NCBI GenBank assembly: GCA_002399235.1
Contig: DHDH01000016.1
Span: 9,740 to 73,739 of the forward strand
Length of the DNA stretch: 64,000 bases
Reading direction: 5' to 3'
Source: Firmicutes bacterium UBA4881
GTDB taxonomy: Bacteria; Bacillota; DTU065
Shown: positions 8,732 to 17,723 of the stretch, one piece after another
Layout of the letters: each line of letters starts with the position of its first letter
Position numbering within the stretch: the stretch's first letter is position 1
Made by a program: the position numbers and the translations under genes
The notes under the pieces: model-generated
Databases searched by the model: none
What the model saw: only the letters and a program-made list of their open reading frames with translations
What the model was told of the DNA's origin: nothing

Positions 8732-9877
8732 ATGAAACGATTTATTATCTGGGTTTTGGACAGTGTAGGTATAGGTGAACTGCCTGATGCCAACCTCTAT
8801 GGCGATCAAGGTAGCGCAACACTCCAAAATATCGCTACTGAACGTGGTGGCCTCTATCTACCGAATATGGCCAATTTGGGTTTAGGGTTAATCGCAGATA
8901 TAGCTGGTGTTTCGAAAGTAGATAATCCCCAAGCCGCATATGGTAAAATGGCTGAAGTTTCAACAGGAAAAGATACAACAACAGGCCACTGGGAGATTGC
9001 TGGACTTCATCTAAAGAAACCTTTTCCTACCTATCCCAATGGTTTTCCGCCTGCGGTTATTGATAAATTTGAAGAACTATCAGGACTAAAAGTTCTCGGT
9101 AATTATCCAGCTTCTGGTACGGTAATTATCGAGGATTTGGGCCCAGAACATATTAAAACAGGTTATCCTATTGTCTATACATCAGCTGACTCAGTTTTTC
9201 AAATTGCTGCCCACGTTGATGTGATACCTTTGGAAGAATTGTATAAATTGTGCGAGATTGCGAGGGGAATCTTGGTAGGTGAACATGGTGTAGCTAGGGT
9301 TATTGCCAGACCATTTGCTGGCACTCCAGGTAGTTTCTACCGTACAAAAGATCGTCATGACTACTCCTTACCACCTGTGGATAAGACAGTCCTTGATCTG
9401 TTAAAAGAGAAGGGGATTCCTGTAATTGGTATTGGGAAAATTGGCGATATATTTGCTCAAAAAGGCATCACAGAACAACTACCTGCTAAGAATAATAATG
9501 AGACCATGGCCCAATTGTTATATGCTTTGGATAATGTCGAACACGGCTTGATTTTTGCTAATTCTGTAGATTTTGATATGGTATATGGGCATAGAAACGA
9601 TGTGGAGGGGTATGCTCGAGCTCTAGAAGCTACAGATCGTTTCTTACCTAATGTTATTAGCCGATTAAGATCTAACGATGTCCTAGTTATTACGGCTGAT
9701 CATGGTTGTGATCCAACTACTCCTAGCACAGATCATTCAAGAGAGTATGTACCTCTTTTAGCTGTGGGAGTAAAACCAAAAGATCTAGGTGTTAGAGAAA
9801 CTTTTGCTGATGTAGCAGCATCAGTGGCAAAATTCTTTGGTCTAAGTTACCCCTGTGGCACCAGTTTTCTTGACTAA
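8732..9877 (+). CDS. deoB: Phosphopentomutase DeoB
   Basis: A 381-residue enzyme that interconverts (deoxy)ribose-1-phosphate and (deoxy)ribose-5-phosphate in nucleoside salvage. It has the alkaline-phosphatase-type metal fold: [14 protein letters not shown] at the N-terminus, [12 protein letters not shown] around the catalytic Thr, and a C-terminal metal cluster [11 protein letters not shown] plus [11 protein letters not shown]. Length is normal. It follows xerD, as drm does in Bacillus, but the purine-nucleoside phosphorylase gene that usually comes next is absent and a terminator follows. Confidence 0.96.
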   Translation: MKRFIIWVLDSVGIGELPDANLYGDQGSATLQNIATERGGLYLPNMANLGLGLIADIAGVSKVDNPQAAYGKMAEVSTGKDTTTGHWEIAGLHLKKPFPTYPNGFPPAVIDKFEELSGLKVLGNYPASGTVIIEDLGPEHIKTGYPIVYTSADSVFQIAAHVDVIPLEELYKLCEIARGILVGEHGVARVIARPFAGTPGSFYRTKDRHDYSLPPVDKTVLDLLKEKGIPVIGIGKIGDIFAQKGITEQLPAKNNNETMAQLLYALDNVEHGLIFANSVDFDMVYGHRNDVEGYARALEATDRFLPNVISRLRSNDVLVITADHGCDPTTPSTDHSREYVPLLAVGVKPKDLGVRETFADVAASVAKFFGLSYPCGTSFLD

Positions 9878-9880
9878 AAG

Positions 9881-9919
9881 AAACCCTTACCTTAATGAAA
9901 AAAATTAAGGTAAGGGTTT
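9881..9919. terminator. Strong bidirectional terminator after deoB
   Basis: A perfect 16-bp inverted repeat (9881-9896 with 9904-9919) around a seven-base A-rich loop, ending in Ts on the plus strand. It ends deoB and could also stop transcripts from the convergent minus-strand gene. Confidence 0.88.
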
Positions 9920-9945
9920 TACTTTTTGCTAGATTAGTAAATTAG

Positions 9946-9976
9946 ATAAGCCAGAAGTAGTTCACTTCTGGCTTAT
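9946..9976 (-). terminator. Second perfect inverted repeat, likely terminator of the minus gene
   Basis: ATAAGCCAGAAGT and its exact complement (9946-9958 with 9964-9976) with a five-base loop, 24 bases past the stop of the minus-strand binding-protein gene. There is no good T-run on either strand, so the terminator call is by position. Confidence 0.5.
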
Positions 9977-10000
9977 TGTCGTGACAAAGTTTTTGGAAAA

Positions 10001-11299
10001 TTATTTCTTGCTTTTTTGTAGTTTGTCGAGGAAACGTTTATATTCAACTTTACGTTGGTTCATTTCTTTATTCATTTCGGCGGCAGCTTTTTTAGCTTCA
10101 GCTTCTGGATCTTTACCATTTTGCACACAAGCTTGCACTGCAAAATCAACAAATCGATAAAGCACACCAGCTGTAGGAGCATAAGGAACGGCAACTGATT
10201 CATCCAATTGGGCATGGATAGTACGAACTACATTTTGAGGCATGCCGCTAAGATTATATAGAGCATCTCTAGACGTCGGTACCATTAAGGAACCAGGAAG
10301 TTTTACGATTATTTCATCAACAAATTTCTTTTGAACAGGGGTGGAACAGAACCATTTAAGAAATGCCCAAGCTTCTTTCGGGTGCTTAGCAGATTTAGGA
10401 ATACCAAAAGTTGTTGCACCTGAGAAAGTACCATGATTAGTAACGCCATTAGGTCTGGTGATGCCAGGGATTAAACCTGGTTCCCATTTACCTTTTAATT
10501 CGGGAGCTGAATTGATGATATTGGTATACATCCAATAACCATCAATCATCATAGCCCATTCACCATTGCGTAGAGCAGTTATTCCAGGGCTTGCTGTAGG
10601 CATCTTATGTTTAGTGTATAATTCAATATACTCTTTAAAACCTCTAATTGCTTCAGGTGTATCCATCGCACTCGAAAAGCCATCATCTTTAAAGAAGTTA
10701 CCACCATGCTGAGTTATTAAAGAATAAGCTCCCCATAGAGCATCATAATTGACACTACCGTAGTGGAAACCCATTTCTATATTTTTAGCTTTCAGTTTAG
10801 GCATCATTTTATAAACATCAGACCAAAGATTGGGTATTTCCATTCCCATATCTTTGAAGATATCAGTACGATAAGCAGCATTCATAAGGCTAATATTTTG
10901 GGGAATGCCGAATCTAGTCCCTAGCCAATGTAGAGGTTCAGTTACAGCGGGGAATAATTCCTTTTCTAGATCATCAAACTCTTTGCCAAAAGCTTGTTTT
11001 AGATCAAGAATAGAACCTCTAATACCATATTCAACAATGCCACCAACACCAGAACTAATAATATCTGGTGCGTCATTAGCGATCAACGCTAACATGACCT
11101 TGTTACCATCGCCCCAAGCTAATGGCGTAATGTTAACATCAATACCTGTTTTAGCAGTAAACTCACGAGCAGTTAAGTCCCTGGCAATTTTAGTCATCTC
11201 ATTGGTAAAACCTAAGGCCCATACATCGATTTTTACCGCTAAAGAAAATGAAGCTAAAATTGTGACAATTAACATGGTGAAAAAAAGTTTACGACTCAT
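10001..11299 (-). CDS. ABC transporter solute-binding protein, family 1 (sugar type)
   Basis: A 432-residue extracytoplasmic binding protein. A signal peptide (about 1-21, cleavage after FSLA) leads into the type 1 fold: VDVWALGFTNE-like opening, ITPLAWGDGNKVMLALIAND, and a C-terminal KEAWAFLKWFCSTPVQKKF typical of maltose/glycerol-phosphate-type proteins. There is no lipobox cysteine, so the protein would be soluble in a periplasm rather than a lipoprotein. CTAAGGAGG precedes the ATG. No permease or ATPase genes are adjacent, so the substrate is unknown and the protein must use a transporter encoded elsewhere. Confidence 0.85.
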   Translation of the reverse strand: MSRKLFFTMLIVTILASFSLAVKIDVWALGFTNEMTKIARDLTAREFTAKTGIDVNITPLAWGDGNKVMLALIANDAPDIISSGVGGIVEYGIRGSILDLKQAFGKEFDDLEKELFPAVTEPLHWLGTRFGIPQNISLMNAAYRTDIFKDMGMEIPNLWSDVYKMMPKLKAKNIEMGFHYGSVNYDALWGAYSLITQHGGNFFKDDGFSSAMDTPEAIRGFKEYIELYTKHKMPTASPGITALRNGEWAMMIDGYWMYTNIINSAPELKGKWEPGLIPGITRPNGVTNHGTFSGATTFGIPKSAKHPKEAWAFLKWFCSTPVQKKFVDEIIVKLPGSLMVPTSRDALYNLSGMPQNVVRTIHAQLDESVAVPYAPTAGVLYRFVDFAVQACVQNGKDPEAEAKKAAAEMNKEMNQRKVEYKRFLDKLQKSKK

Positions 11300-11435
11300 A
11301 AATACCCCTCCTTAGAAAATAACACTCCCCTTTTACTTATTAGTTTATTGACTGAAAAATCCTTTATTGTTAGCGAAAGTCAATGGAGTTTTTGAAGGAA
11401 TATTTTGCTAAGGGAAAGAGAGATCAGGTTGGCTT

Positions 11436-13163
11436 TTAAATTGCTGAGGAGAACTGAGAACGATACAGTTCCGAATAGGCACCATTCTGGGCTATTAGCT
11501 CGCTGTGGTTACCACTTTCTATGATCTGACCTTTTTCTAATACCACAATCTTATCTGCATCTTTAACTGTCGAGAGTCTATGAGCTATTAAAAGTACAGT
11601 TCTACCTTCGCTAAGGCGCTTGAGAGCACTTTGGATGCGATACTCAGTCAAGTTATCTAAAGCGGATGTAGCTTCATCTAAAACAAGAATAGGGGGGTTT
11701 TTCAAAAAGACTCTAGCAATAGCTAGACGTTGTTTTTGGCCACCAGAAAGTTTAATGCCTCTTTCGCCGATATAAGTATGGTAGCCATTAGGTAAGGAGG
11801 TAATAAAATCATGGATTTCTGAATCTTTTGCAGCTTGCACAATCTCTGCCTCGGAAGCTGATGGTCTTCCATAAAGGATGTTATCGTAGATACTACCAGC
11901 AAATAAAAAAACATCTTGCTGGACAAAGCCTATGGTCTCTCGTAAGGACAAAAGAGAAATATCGCGGATATCGGTGTTATCAATTTTAATGGAACCAGAG
12001 TCAATTTCATAAAAACGCATCAAAAGATGGCATAAGGTGGTTTTACCACCACCAGAGGAACCCACTAAAGCAATCGTTTGACCTGGTTTAACATCTAGAG
12101 AAACATCATTTAATACTTCATCACTACCAGTATAACCAAAAGAAACATGAGAAAAAGCAATGTGACCAGAGACATCAGATAGAGTTATTGCATCTTTACG
12201 ATCGACAATTTTAGGTTTTTGAGACATGAGCTGAGCAAAACGACTAAAGCCAGCCATACCCTGTTCATACTGTTGAGCAAAGTTAATTAGTTTTCTAATT
12301 GGTTGAGTGAACAAGGATACAAACAATAAATAAGTAGTGAGATCAGCGATATCCATCTGGCCTAGATAGGTGAGATAACCACCAAAGATAAGCACAGCTC
12401 CGTTTAACAGGTTAGTCATGAAAGTAAGGCCAGTATAGTAGATAGCCATGCTATGATAGGCACCTTCTCGAGATTTACGGAAGAGATGGTTAGCATGAGA
12501 AAAACGTTCTTCTTCATATTCTTCATTAGCAAAGCTTTTGGCTACTCGAATACCAGCGATACTATTTTCAATATCCGAGTTAATTTCCGCTGTTTTTTCC
12601 TTAACAGATAAAAAGGCTTTGGCCATAACTTGTCGATTTTTAATGGCAAAATAAACCATAAAAGGAATGAAGGCAACAATAAGTAGAGTTAGAGGAATAT
12701 TGATTTGGAAAAGGTAAATAGAGGAGCCAATTAACATTAATAAAGCAATAAGAAGATCCTCAGGGCCATGATGAGCCAATTCGCTTACCTCATGGAGATC
12801 ATTAACGATTCGCGACATAAGACTGCCTGTTCGGTTGTTATCAAAGAACTCTACATCAAGGGTTTGTAGGTGGCAGAAAAGATCGTGACGCATTTTAGTT
12901 TCAATTCTAATTCCAGCCACATGACCAAAATAGTCCACAATATACTGGAGGACTAAATTGATCAAATATAAAATGAGCAGAACTAGGCCAGAAAGTAACA
13001 AAGCTTTTATATTGTGTTGGGGAATAAAGTCCTTCATTACATTTCTTGATATTACTGGGAAAAGAAGATCTAAAAGAGCAATACAACAAGCTGCAGTAAT
13101 ATCAAGAACAGTGAGAGGAAGTTCGTAACGGTAATAGCTGAAAAAAAGTTTGAGAATACTCAC
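11436..13163 (-). CDS. ABC exporter, fused membrane and ATPase domains (MsbA/YknU type)
   Basis: A 575-residue half-transporter expected to work as a homodimer. Six transmembrane helices fill residues 1-310. The nucleotide-binding domain (about 330-575) has Walker A GSSGGGKTT, signature LSGGQKQR, Walker B ILVLDEATSALD and the switch His in IAHRLSTV, all intact. The start is GTG at 13163 behind AAAGGAGAG. It stands alone on the minus strand; lipid, peptide and drug export are all possible, and the sequence does not decide between them. Confidence 0.9.
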   Translation of the reverse strand: MSILKLFFSYYRYELPLTVLDITAACCIALLDLLFPVISRNVMKDFIPQHNIKALLLSGLVLLILYLINLVLQYIVDYFGHVAGIRIETKMRHDLFCHLQTLDVEFFDNNRTGSLMSRIVNDLHEVSELAHHGPEDLLIALLMLIGSSIYLFQINIPLTLLIVAFIPFMVYFAIKNRQVMAKAFLSVKEKTAEINSDIENSIAGIRVAKSFANEEYEEERFSHANHLFRKSREGAYHSMAIYYTGLTFMTNLLNGAVLIFGGYLTYLGQMDIADLTTYLLFVSLFTQPIRKLINFAQQYEQGMAGFSRFAQLMSQKPKIVDRKDAITLSDVSGHIAFSHVSFGYTGSDEVLNDVSLDVKPGQTIALVGSSGGGKTTLCHLLMRFYEIDSGSIKIDNTDIRDISLLSLRETIGFVQQDVFLFAGSIYDNILYGRPSASEAEIVQAAKDSEIHDFITSLPNGYHTYIGERGIKLSGGQKQRLAIARVFLKNPPILVLDEATSALDNLTEYRIQSALKRLSEGRTVLLIAHRLSTVKDADKIVVLEKGQIIESGNHSELIAQNGAYSELYRSQFSSAI

Positions 13164-13295
13164 AAAAGGGCTCTCCTTTGCATTCGATTATAACTTTCTC
13201 TTTGTACAACAAGAGAAAAAATCCTGCAAAAAACATACCTTAAGCTAAAACTGCATAGGATCTAGCGCCAAGACTGTTTGAGGGAGGCTTGACTG

Positions 13296-14456
13296 ATGAG
13301 ACAGTCAATTATCTGGGTGCTAGTTTTTATATTGGGGACTGCAGCTTTAGCTGGACCAGTAATTAATTCTCCTACAGGTGTTTTGTTGGATGCCAGCAGT
13401 GGCCAAATCTTGTGGGGAAAAAGTAGCGAAGAAAAAAGGCATATGGCTAGTATGACTAAGATTATGACTTTAATCATACTTCTCGAAGCCTTACAAGATG
13501 GCAAATTTACTTTGGAAGACAAAGTTACTGTTAGTGAAGAAGCTAAAAGGCAAGGTGGTTCACAGATCTGGCTGGAGATGGGAGAAATGATGAGTGTTAA
13601 AGATTTATTGTATTCCTTAGCGGTAGGGTCTGCTAACGATTCGGCAGTAGCTATGGCTGAATTTCATAGTGGTTCGGAAGCGGCTTTTGTCGAGAAAATG
13701 AATGCCAAAGCCTTAGAGATGGGATTAGTTAATACTCATTTTGTGAATTGTAATGGGTTACCCGAGAAAAACCATCGAGTCCTAGAAGGCGATCACTACT
13801 CCACAGCTAATGATTTGGCTATTATGACCTACTATGCCTATAAGCTGCTTCTTTTTGCTGAATTAGTATCAACATATGAGTATACAGTACGTCCAGGTCA
13901 AAAAGGTCAAGTCGTTCTTTATAATTATAATAAACTTTTTTTAAAAGGTTACCCTGGAGCAGATGGTGTTAAAACTGGTATGATTGAGGCAGCAGGTTAT
14001 TGTCTGAGTGCTTCTGCGCTAAGAAATGGTCAACGCTTTGTCGCTGTTGTTCTAGGTGCCAAAAGTAACTCAGAACGATACAAAGATACTGTAAGTATCC
14101 TAGATTATGGTTTTAATAATTACCAGAGCGTATTATTAGCCAATAAAGATCTTCTCTTAAATCAAATTGAGGTAAAACATGGACAAAAAACTAAAGTAGC
14201 TTTGTATCCCAAAGAAAATCTTAGTGTTACTCTGGAAAAAGGTAGTGACGCTAAACCAGAAGTTATTTTAGAAATTAAGCAGTATTTAAAAGCACCAGTC
14301 AAAAAAGGTGAATGTGTAGGTGTTTTGAAAGCTAAAGTAGGCGAGCAAATTGTCAATGAAGTTGATGTAATAATTGGTGAAGATATTAATAAAGCAACGT
14401 TTTATCAAGAAGTTTCCCGATCTTTTCTAAAATTAATGGGAATTAATAAAGATTAA
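13296..14456 (+). CDS. dacF: Serine-type D-Ala-D-Ala carboxypeptidase DacF
   Basis: A 386-residue penicillin-binding protein of the S11 family. A signal peptide spans about 1-19; the active-site triad is Ser52-x-x-Lys55 (SMTK), SAN near 110 and DGVKTG near 225. The C-terminal beta domain and an amphipathic end that would hold it to the membrane follow. DacF trims peptide side chains of spore peptidoglycan. In Bacillus dacF is the gene before spoIIAA, exactly as here, so it likely belongs to the sigF operon. Confidence 0.92.
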   Translation: MRQSIIWVLVFILGTAALAGPVINSPTGVLLDASSGQILWGKSSEEKRHMASMTKIMTLIILLEALQDGKFTLEDKVTVSEEAKRQGGSQIWLEMGEMMSVKDLLYSLAVGSANDSAVAMAEFHSGSEAAFVEKMNAKALEMGLVNTHFVNCNGLPEKNHRVLEGDHYSTANDLAIMTYYAYKLLLFAELVSTYEYTVRPGQKGQVVLYNYNKLFLKGYPGADGVKTGMIEAAGYCLSASALRNGQRFVAVVLGAKSNSERYKDTVSILDYGFNNYQSVLLANKDLLLNQIEVKHGQKTKVALYPKENLSVTLEKGSDAKPEVILEIKQYLKAPVKKGECVGVLKAKVGEQIVNEVDVIIGEDINKATFYQEVSRSFLKLMGINKD

Positions 14457-14468
14457 GAAGGAATTTTG

Positions 14469-14508
14469 CCCCCAGGACAGAAAATCGTCACAAATAGCCT
14501 GGGGGTGA
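14469..14508 (+). promoter_or_regulatory. Hairpin that can mask the spoIIAA ribosome site
   Basis: CCCCCAGG (14469-14476) is perfectly complementary to CCTGGGGG (14498-14505). The 3' arm contains most of the spoIIAA Shine-Dalgarno GGGGGTGA (14501-14508). The 5' arm begins 12 bases after the dacF stop codon, so a ribosome finishing dacF would open it. This suggests translational coupling; it is an inference from pairing and spacing. Confidence 0.55.
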
Positions 14509-14513
14509 ATTTT

Positions 14514-14840
14514 ATGTCAGTGCAGGTTGTTAAAGAAGGAACCACTTTGATCGCAAAAATAGCCGGTGATTTGGATATGGTTACAGGTAGTCAGCTAAAA
14601 AAGGAAGTTGATCAGAGATGGGATGAGTATGAAAAGCTCAACTGTCTTGTCCTTGATCTTTCACAAGTTAATTTTACCGATAGTACAGGTCTTGGCTCGA
14701 TCTTAGGTCGTTATAAAAAAGTAAAAAGTCGCGATGGACGCATGGTTATTGTTGGTGCAAAGGGTGATGTAAAAGATGATTTGGATATTGCAGGAATTCT
14801 GAGACTCTGTGAGAACGAAAATAAGGAGAAGGGCGAGTAA
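14514..14840 (+). CDS. spoIIAA: Anti-sigma F factor antagonist SpoIIAA
   Basis: A 108-residue STAS-domain protein. The phosphorylation motif FTDSTGLGSILGRY places the target serine at Ser57, matching the Ser58 region of Bacillus SpoIIAA. Unphosphorylated SpoIIAA binds SpoIIAB and releases sigma F in the forespore. I start at ATG 14514 behind GGGGGTGA; an upstream in-frame start at 14466 would run through the hairpin and adds nothing conserved. It is followed by spoIIAB and sigF. Confidence 0.95.
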   Translation: MSVQVVKEGTTLIAKIAGDLDMVTGSQLKKEVDQRWDEYEKLNCLVLDLSQVNFTDSTGLGSILGRYKKVKSRDGRMVIVGAKGDVKDDLDIAGILRLCENENKEKGE

Positions 14841-14921
14841 CTAAGTTAATATTTCTAAAATTTCCTCAAGATTATTGTGAGGGGAGGAAGGCACTCTTTT
14901 AATTAAGGTGCTAGAGACCAA

Positions 14922-15356
14922 ATGACAGAAAATAATGAACTTTATATTCGGTTTCCAAGTTTGCCAGTCAATATAGCTTTTGCTCGTTCAACTGTAGCTG
15001 CGTTTGCTGTTCAAATCGATTCTTTTACCGAGGCAGAATATAATGAAATTAGAAAAGCAGTATCTGAAGCAGTTTCTAACTGTGTCCAGCACGCTTATCC
15101 TAACGCCCCAGGTTTTGTTGAAATTAGTGTTTACATTGAAAAAAGTATTCTAAAAATAGTCGTTGAGGATCAAGGTGTAGGCATAGAAGATATTGATTTA
15201 GCAAAAGAAAGCGAATATACAACCATCCCTGGTGAAAACCTAGGCCTTGGCTTTGATTTCATGGCAGCTTGCATGAATGAGATAAAAATTGATTCACAAA
15301 TGGGCAAAGGGACTAAGATCACTATGATTAAAATCCCTGAAAAACAAGATGCCTAG
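14922..15356 (+). CDS. spoIIAB: Anti-sigma F factor / serine kinase SpoIIAB
   Basis: A 144-residue GHKL-type kinase. The N box KAVSEAVSNCVQHAYP, G1 box VVEDQGVGIED and G2 box GENLGLGFDFM are present. It holds sigma F inactive and phosphorylates SpoIIAA. An 81-base gap separates it from spoIIAA, containing a small CCTCA/TGAGG hairpin; the nearest ribosome site is AAGGTG about 11 bases before the ATG, rather weak. Its end overlaps the sigF start by eight bases, so sigma and anti-sigma are translated together. Confidence 0.95.
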   Translation: MTENNELYIRFPSLPVNIAFARSTVAAFAVQIDSFTEAEYNEIRKAVSEAVSNCVQHAYPNAPGFVEISVYIEKSILKIVVEDQGVGIEDIDLAKESEYTTIPGENLGLGFDFMAACMNEIKIDSQMGKGTKITMIKIPEKQDA

Positions 15357-16044
15357 CGATATTCTGCTGCTTGCCAAGGCTATAAAAGGAGATAAAGAAG
15401 CTAGAGAACAGTTTTTGGAAGAAAACAAAGGCCTAGTTTTTTACATTGCCAAGAGATTTTCTGAAGAAGAAAACGAAGATCTGGTTCAAGCAGGTTTTAT
15501 TGGGTTAATTAAAGCGCTAGACAATTTTAACCCCGATCTAGGAACAGCTTTTTCTACCTATGCTGTGCCTCTGATTATGGGCGAAATCAAAGAATGTCTC
15601 AGAAAAGAAAAACAAGTTAACCTTGGAAGAAGAGGTCGGGATCTTTACTTAAGATATCGCGAGCTAAGTGAAGCTTTAGTGAAAGAACAAGGAAAGGAAC
15701 TTCCTCTTTCTCAAATCGCTGAGATGTTAGGGGTAGATCGAGAGGAATTAGTCTATGCTTTAGAAGCAGCAAGGACTCCTAAATCGCTTGATGAAACAAT
15801 AGATGAGGATAATAAGCTAATACTCAGAGATCTTATAGAAAGCAGGGATGATAGTAAAGATACGCGAATTTTAATTAATGAATTACTAGAATCTCTTGAT
15901 GAACGAAGTCGGTATATAGTTATTCAGAGATTTTTTGCAGAGAAGACCCAGGTGGAGTTAGCTGCAGAATTACAAGTTTCCCAAGCTCAGATCTGTCGCA
16001 TTGAAAAAAAAGCCTTAAAGAAGCTGCAACAATTTTTGCTCTAG
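15349..16044 (+). CDS. sigF: RNA polymerase sigma-F factor
   Basis: A 231-residue sigma-70 family member for forespore transcription. Region 2 has EDLVQAGFIGLIKALDNF and FSTYAVPLIMGEIKE, region 3 lies at about 105-160, and region 4 ends with VELAAELQVSQAQICRIEKKAL. It overlaps spoIIAB by eight bases, the classical spoIIA arrangement. Position after spoIIAA/AB identifies it as sigma F rather than the closely related sigma G. Confidence 0.95.
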   Translation: MPSDILLLAKAIKGDKEAREQFLEENKGLVFYIAKRFSEEENEDLVQAGFIGLIKALDNFNPDLGTAFSTYAVPLIMGEIKECLRKEKQVNLGRRGRDLYLRYRELSEALVKEQGKELPLSQIAEMLGVDREELVYALEAARTPKSLDETIDEDNKLILRDLIESRDDSKDTRILINELLESLDERSRYIVIQRFFAEKTQVELAAELQVSQAQICRIEKKALKKLQQFLL

Positions 16045-16045
16045 G

Positions 16046-16101
16046 TTTTTTACTAGCCTTTTGAAGTAAAAATAAGATCTAGTAAAAAAAGCTTCTTTTT
16101 T
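16046..16101 (+). terminator. Probable terminator after sigF
   Basis: A perfect 11-bp AT-rich inverted repeat, TTTTTTACTAG (16046-16056) with CTAGTAAAAAA (16079-16089), followed by TTCTTTTTT. The loop is long and the stem weak. Confidence 0.45.
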
Positions 16102-16228
16102 GAGGAATAACACTAAATAATTAAGCTTCCAAAACCTATAGTGGTTAAAATTTCTATTAGGATTTGTTTCGTTTAATGGAGAATCTAATTATCTGTTTGT
16201 GTCTAAAGGTCCAAGGGAGAGGATATTT

Positions 16229-17041
16229 TTGATCGATTTACACTTGCATACTACTTACTCTGATGGTACTCGCACTCCTAAGGAACTAGTTTTTGCTACT
16301 AGATATTTTGAGGCTATAGCGATCACCGATCATGACACTATAGGTGGGATAGATGAAGCCCAAGCAGCGGCTTTAGAGGCGGGTTGGGCTCTTAATGTCC
16401 TTCCGGGAATTGAGCTAAGTGCAGTTCTCGCCGATACGGAAGTGCATATTTTAGGTTATGGTATCGATTACTGTTCGGAAGTTTTATTAAAGAAGTTAAG
16501 TTGTTTAAGTCAGGAAAGAGAAGACAGGATAGCCGAGATGGTGGACAAGCTAACAAAATTAGGTTATCCGCTTTCCTTAGATGACTTACCCGTAACTGGG
16601 ATTCCTGGTCGAGCCCATGTAGCACGAGCGATGGTGAAAAAAAGTTATGTTAGCAGTGTGAGTGAAGCGTTCCAAAGATTTTTAAATCCTGGGAAACCTG
16701 GTTATGTACCAAGGAGTAAGCTTAGCCCCACAGAAGCAGTAGAACTTATTCACCAAGCAAAAGGAGTTGCAGTGGTTGCCCATCCGGGATTAATTAACTT
16801 GGAATTCACCAAAGAAACCTTAAAAATAATTCCAGTAGATGGTTTGGAAGCTTATCACTCCGCTCACCAGAAAGAAGAAACTACTTTTTTTATCAACTTT
16901 GCTCGAGAGAATAATCTCTTAATCACAGGTGGTTCTGATTGCCACGGTCCACATGGTAAAGACAAAGAGCTATTAGGTTCTATAGATCTTCCTTCCCAAT
17001 ACTATGAGCAACTTCTAAATTGCATGGGTTTTATTCCCTAA
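16229..17041 (+). CDS. PHP-domain phosphoesterase, TrpH/YciV (RNase AM) type
   Basis: A 270-residue protein whose metal ligands follow the PHP pattern: IDLHLHTTYSDGT, ITDHDTIGG, PGIELSA, VAVVAHPG and GGSDCHGPHG. Members of this branch hydrolyse 3',5'-bisphosphonucleotides or remove nucleotides from RNA 5' ends. I prefer the TTG at 16229 (AGGGAGAGGA five bases upstream, protein starting right at the metal motif) over a GTG at 16199 with no ribosome site. It follows the sigF terminator and seems to be a separate unit. Confidence 0.85.
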   Translation: MIDLHLHTTYSDGTRTPKELVFATRYFEAIAITDHDTIGGIDEAQAAALEAGWALNVLPGIELSAVLADTEVHILGYGIDYCSEVLLKKLSCLSQEREDRIAEMVDKLTKLGYPLSLDDLPVTGIPGRAHVARAMVKKSYVSSVSEAFQRFLNPGKPGYVPRSKLSPTEAVELIHQAKGVAVVAHPGLINLEFTKETLKIIPVDGLEAYHSAHQKEETTFFINFARENNLLITGGSDCHGPHGKDKELLGSIDLPSQYYEQLLNCMGFIP

Positions 17042-17143
17042 AGGGTTGCGAGATCTATATAGAGAAATGCCTTTCCCAGGGATATTGTTTAAGCCTTCTA
17101 AAAATTCGCTTAGTTTAGAGGAGCTTTGAAGGGGAGCGGGCAG

Positions 17144-17671
17144 ATGTCTCACGACTTGATACGTCTTAGGCAGCCAATTAAGGATGATCTAGTTCATTTT
17201 CTTAGCTGGAGCAAAGATGAGGAATTGCGACACTTAATGGGTTGGGAGTATCCCAACTGCGAAGATGAAATGACAGCTTGGCTCTTTAATAAGAACCAAA
17301 ATAGAGATCGGCGTTTTTACATTATTGAATTAGCTGGTAAGCCCATAGGTGATATCGAATTATGTAATATTTCGTGGCGCAGTGGACAGGCTGAAATAAA
17401 GATCTGCATTGCTAACAAAGAATACTGGGGACAAGGCCTAGGAAAGAGAGCATTGGAAATAATTCTTAAAGAAGCTTTTGAAACATTTGAGCTAAGTGAA
17501 GTATACCTTCGGGTCTATGCTTTTAATCAAAGAGCTGTACATTGCTATGAAAAGGTAGGCTTTAACTTAAGAGGGATTCTTAAGCGCCGTGATCCTAATT
17601 GGCAAGAAATCTGGCTGATGTCCCTAAACAAAAACCACTATAAAAGAAGCAGATCTCTTATGGGAGCTTAA
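17144..17671 (+). CDS. GNAT-family N-acetyltransferase (RimJ/RimL-like)
   Basis: A 175-residue acetyltransferase. It shows IRLRQPIKDDL at the N-terminus, the acetyl-CoA loop YWGQGLGKRALEIIL near 110-125 and VYAFNQRAVHCYEKVGF near 140. Such proteins acetylate amino groups of ribosomal proteins, amino acids or antibiotics; the substrate cannot be told. ATG 17144 with AGGGGAG upstream is preferred over a TTG at 17126. Confidence 0.82.
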   Translation: MSHDLIRLRQPIKDDLVHFLSWSKDEELRHLMGWEYPNCEDEMTAWLFNKNQNRDRRFYIIELAGKPIGDIELCNISWRSGQAEIKICIANKEYWGQGLGKRALEIILKEAFETFELSEVYLRVYAFNQRAVHCYEKVGFNLRGILKRRDPNWQEIWLMSLNKNHYKRSRSLMGA

Positions 17672-17723
17672 TTTTACTGGCAAAGTTCAGCCAGTAACCT
17701 AGCGCCCTATTGGGGGTCAGATA

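Noticed and set aside
13187..13192. TATAAT box upstream of the ABC exporter as its promoter
   Set aside because: The -10 is perfect on the minus strand, but no acceptable -35 or extended -10 was found, so I left it out of the annotation.
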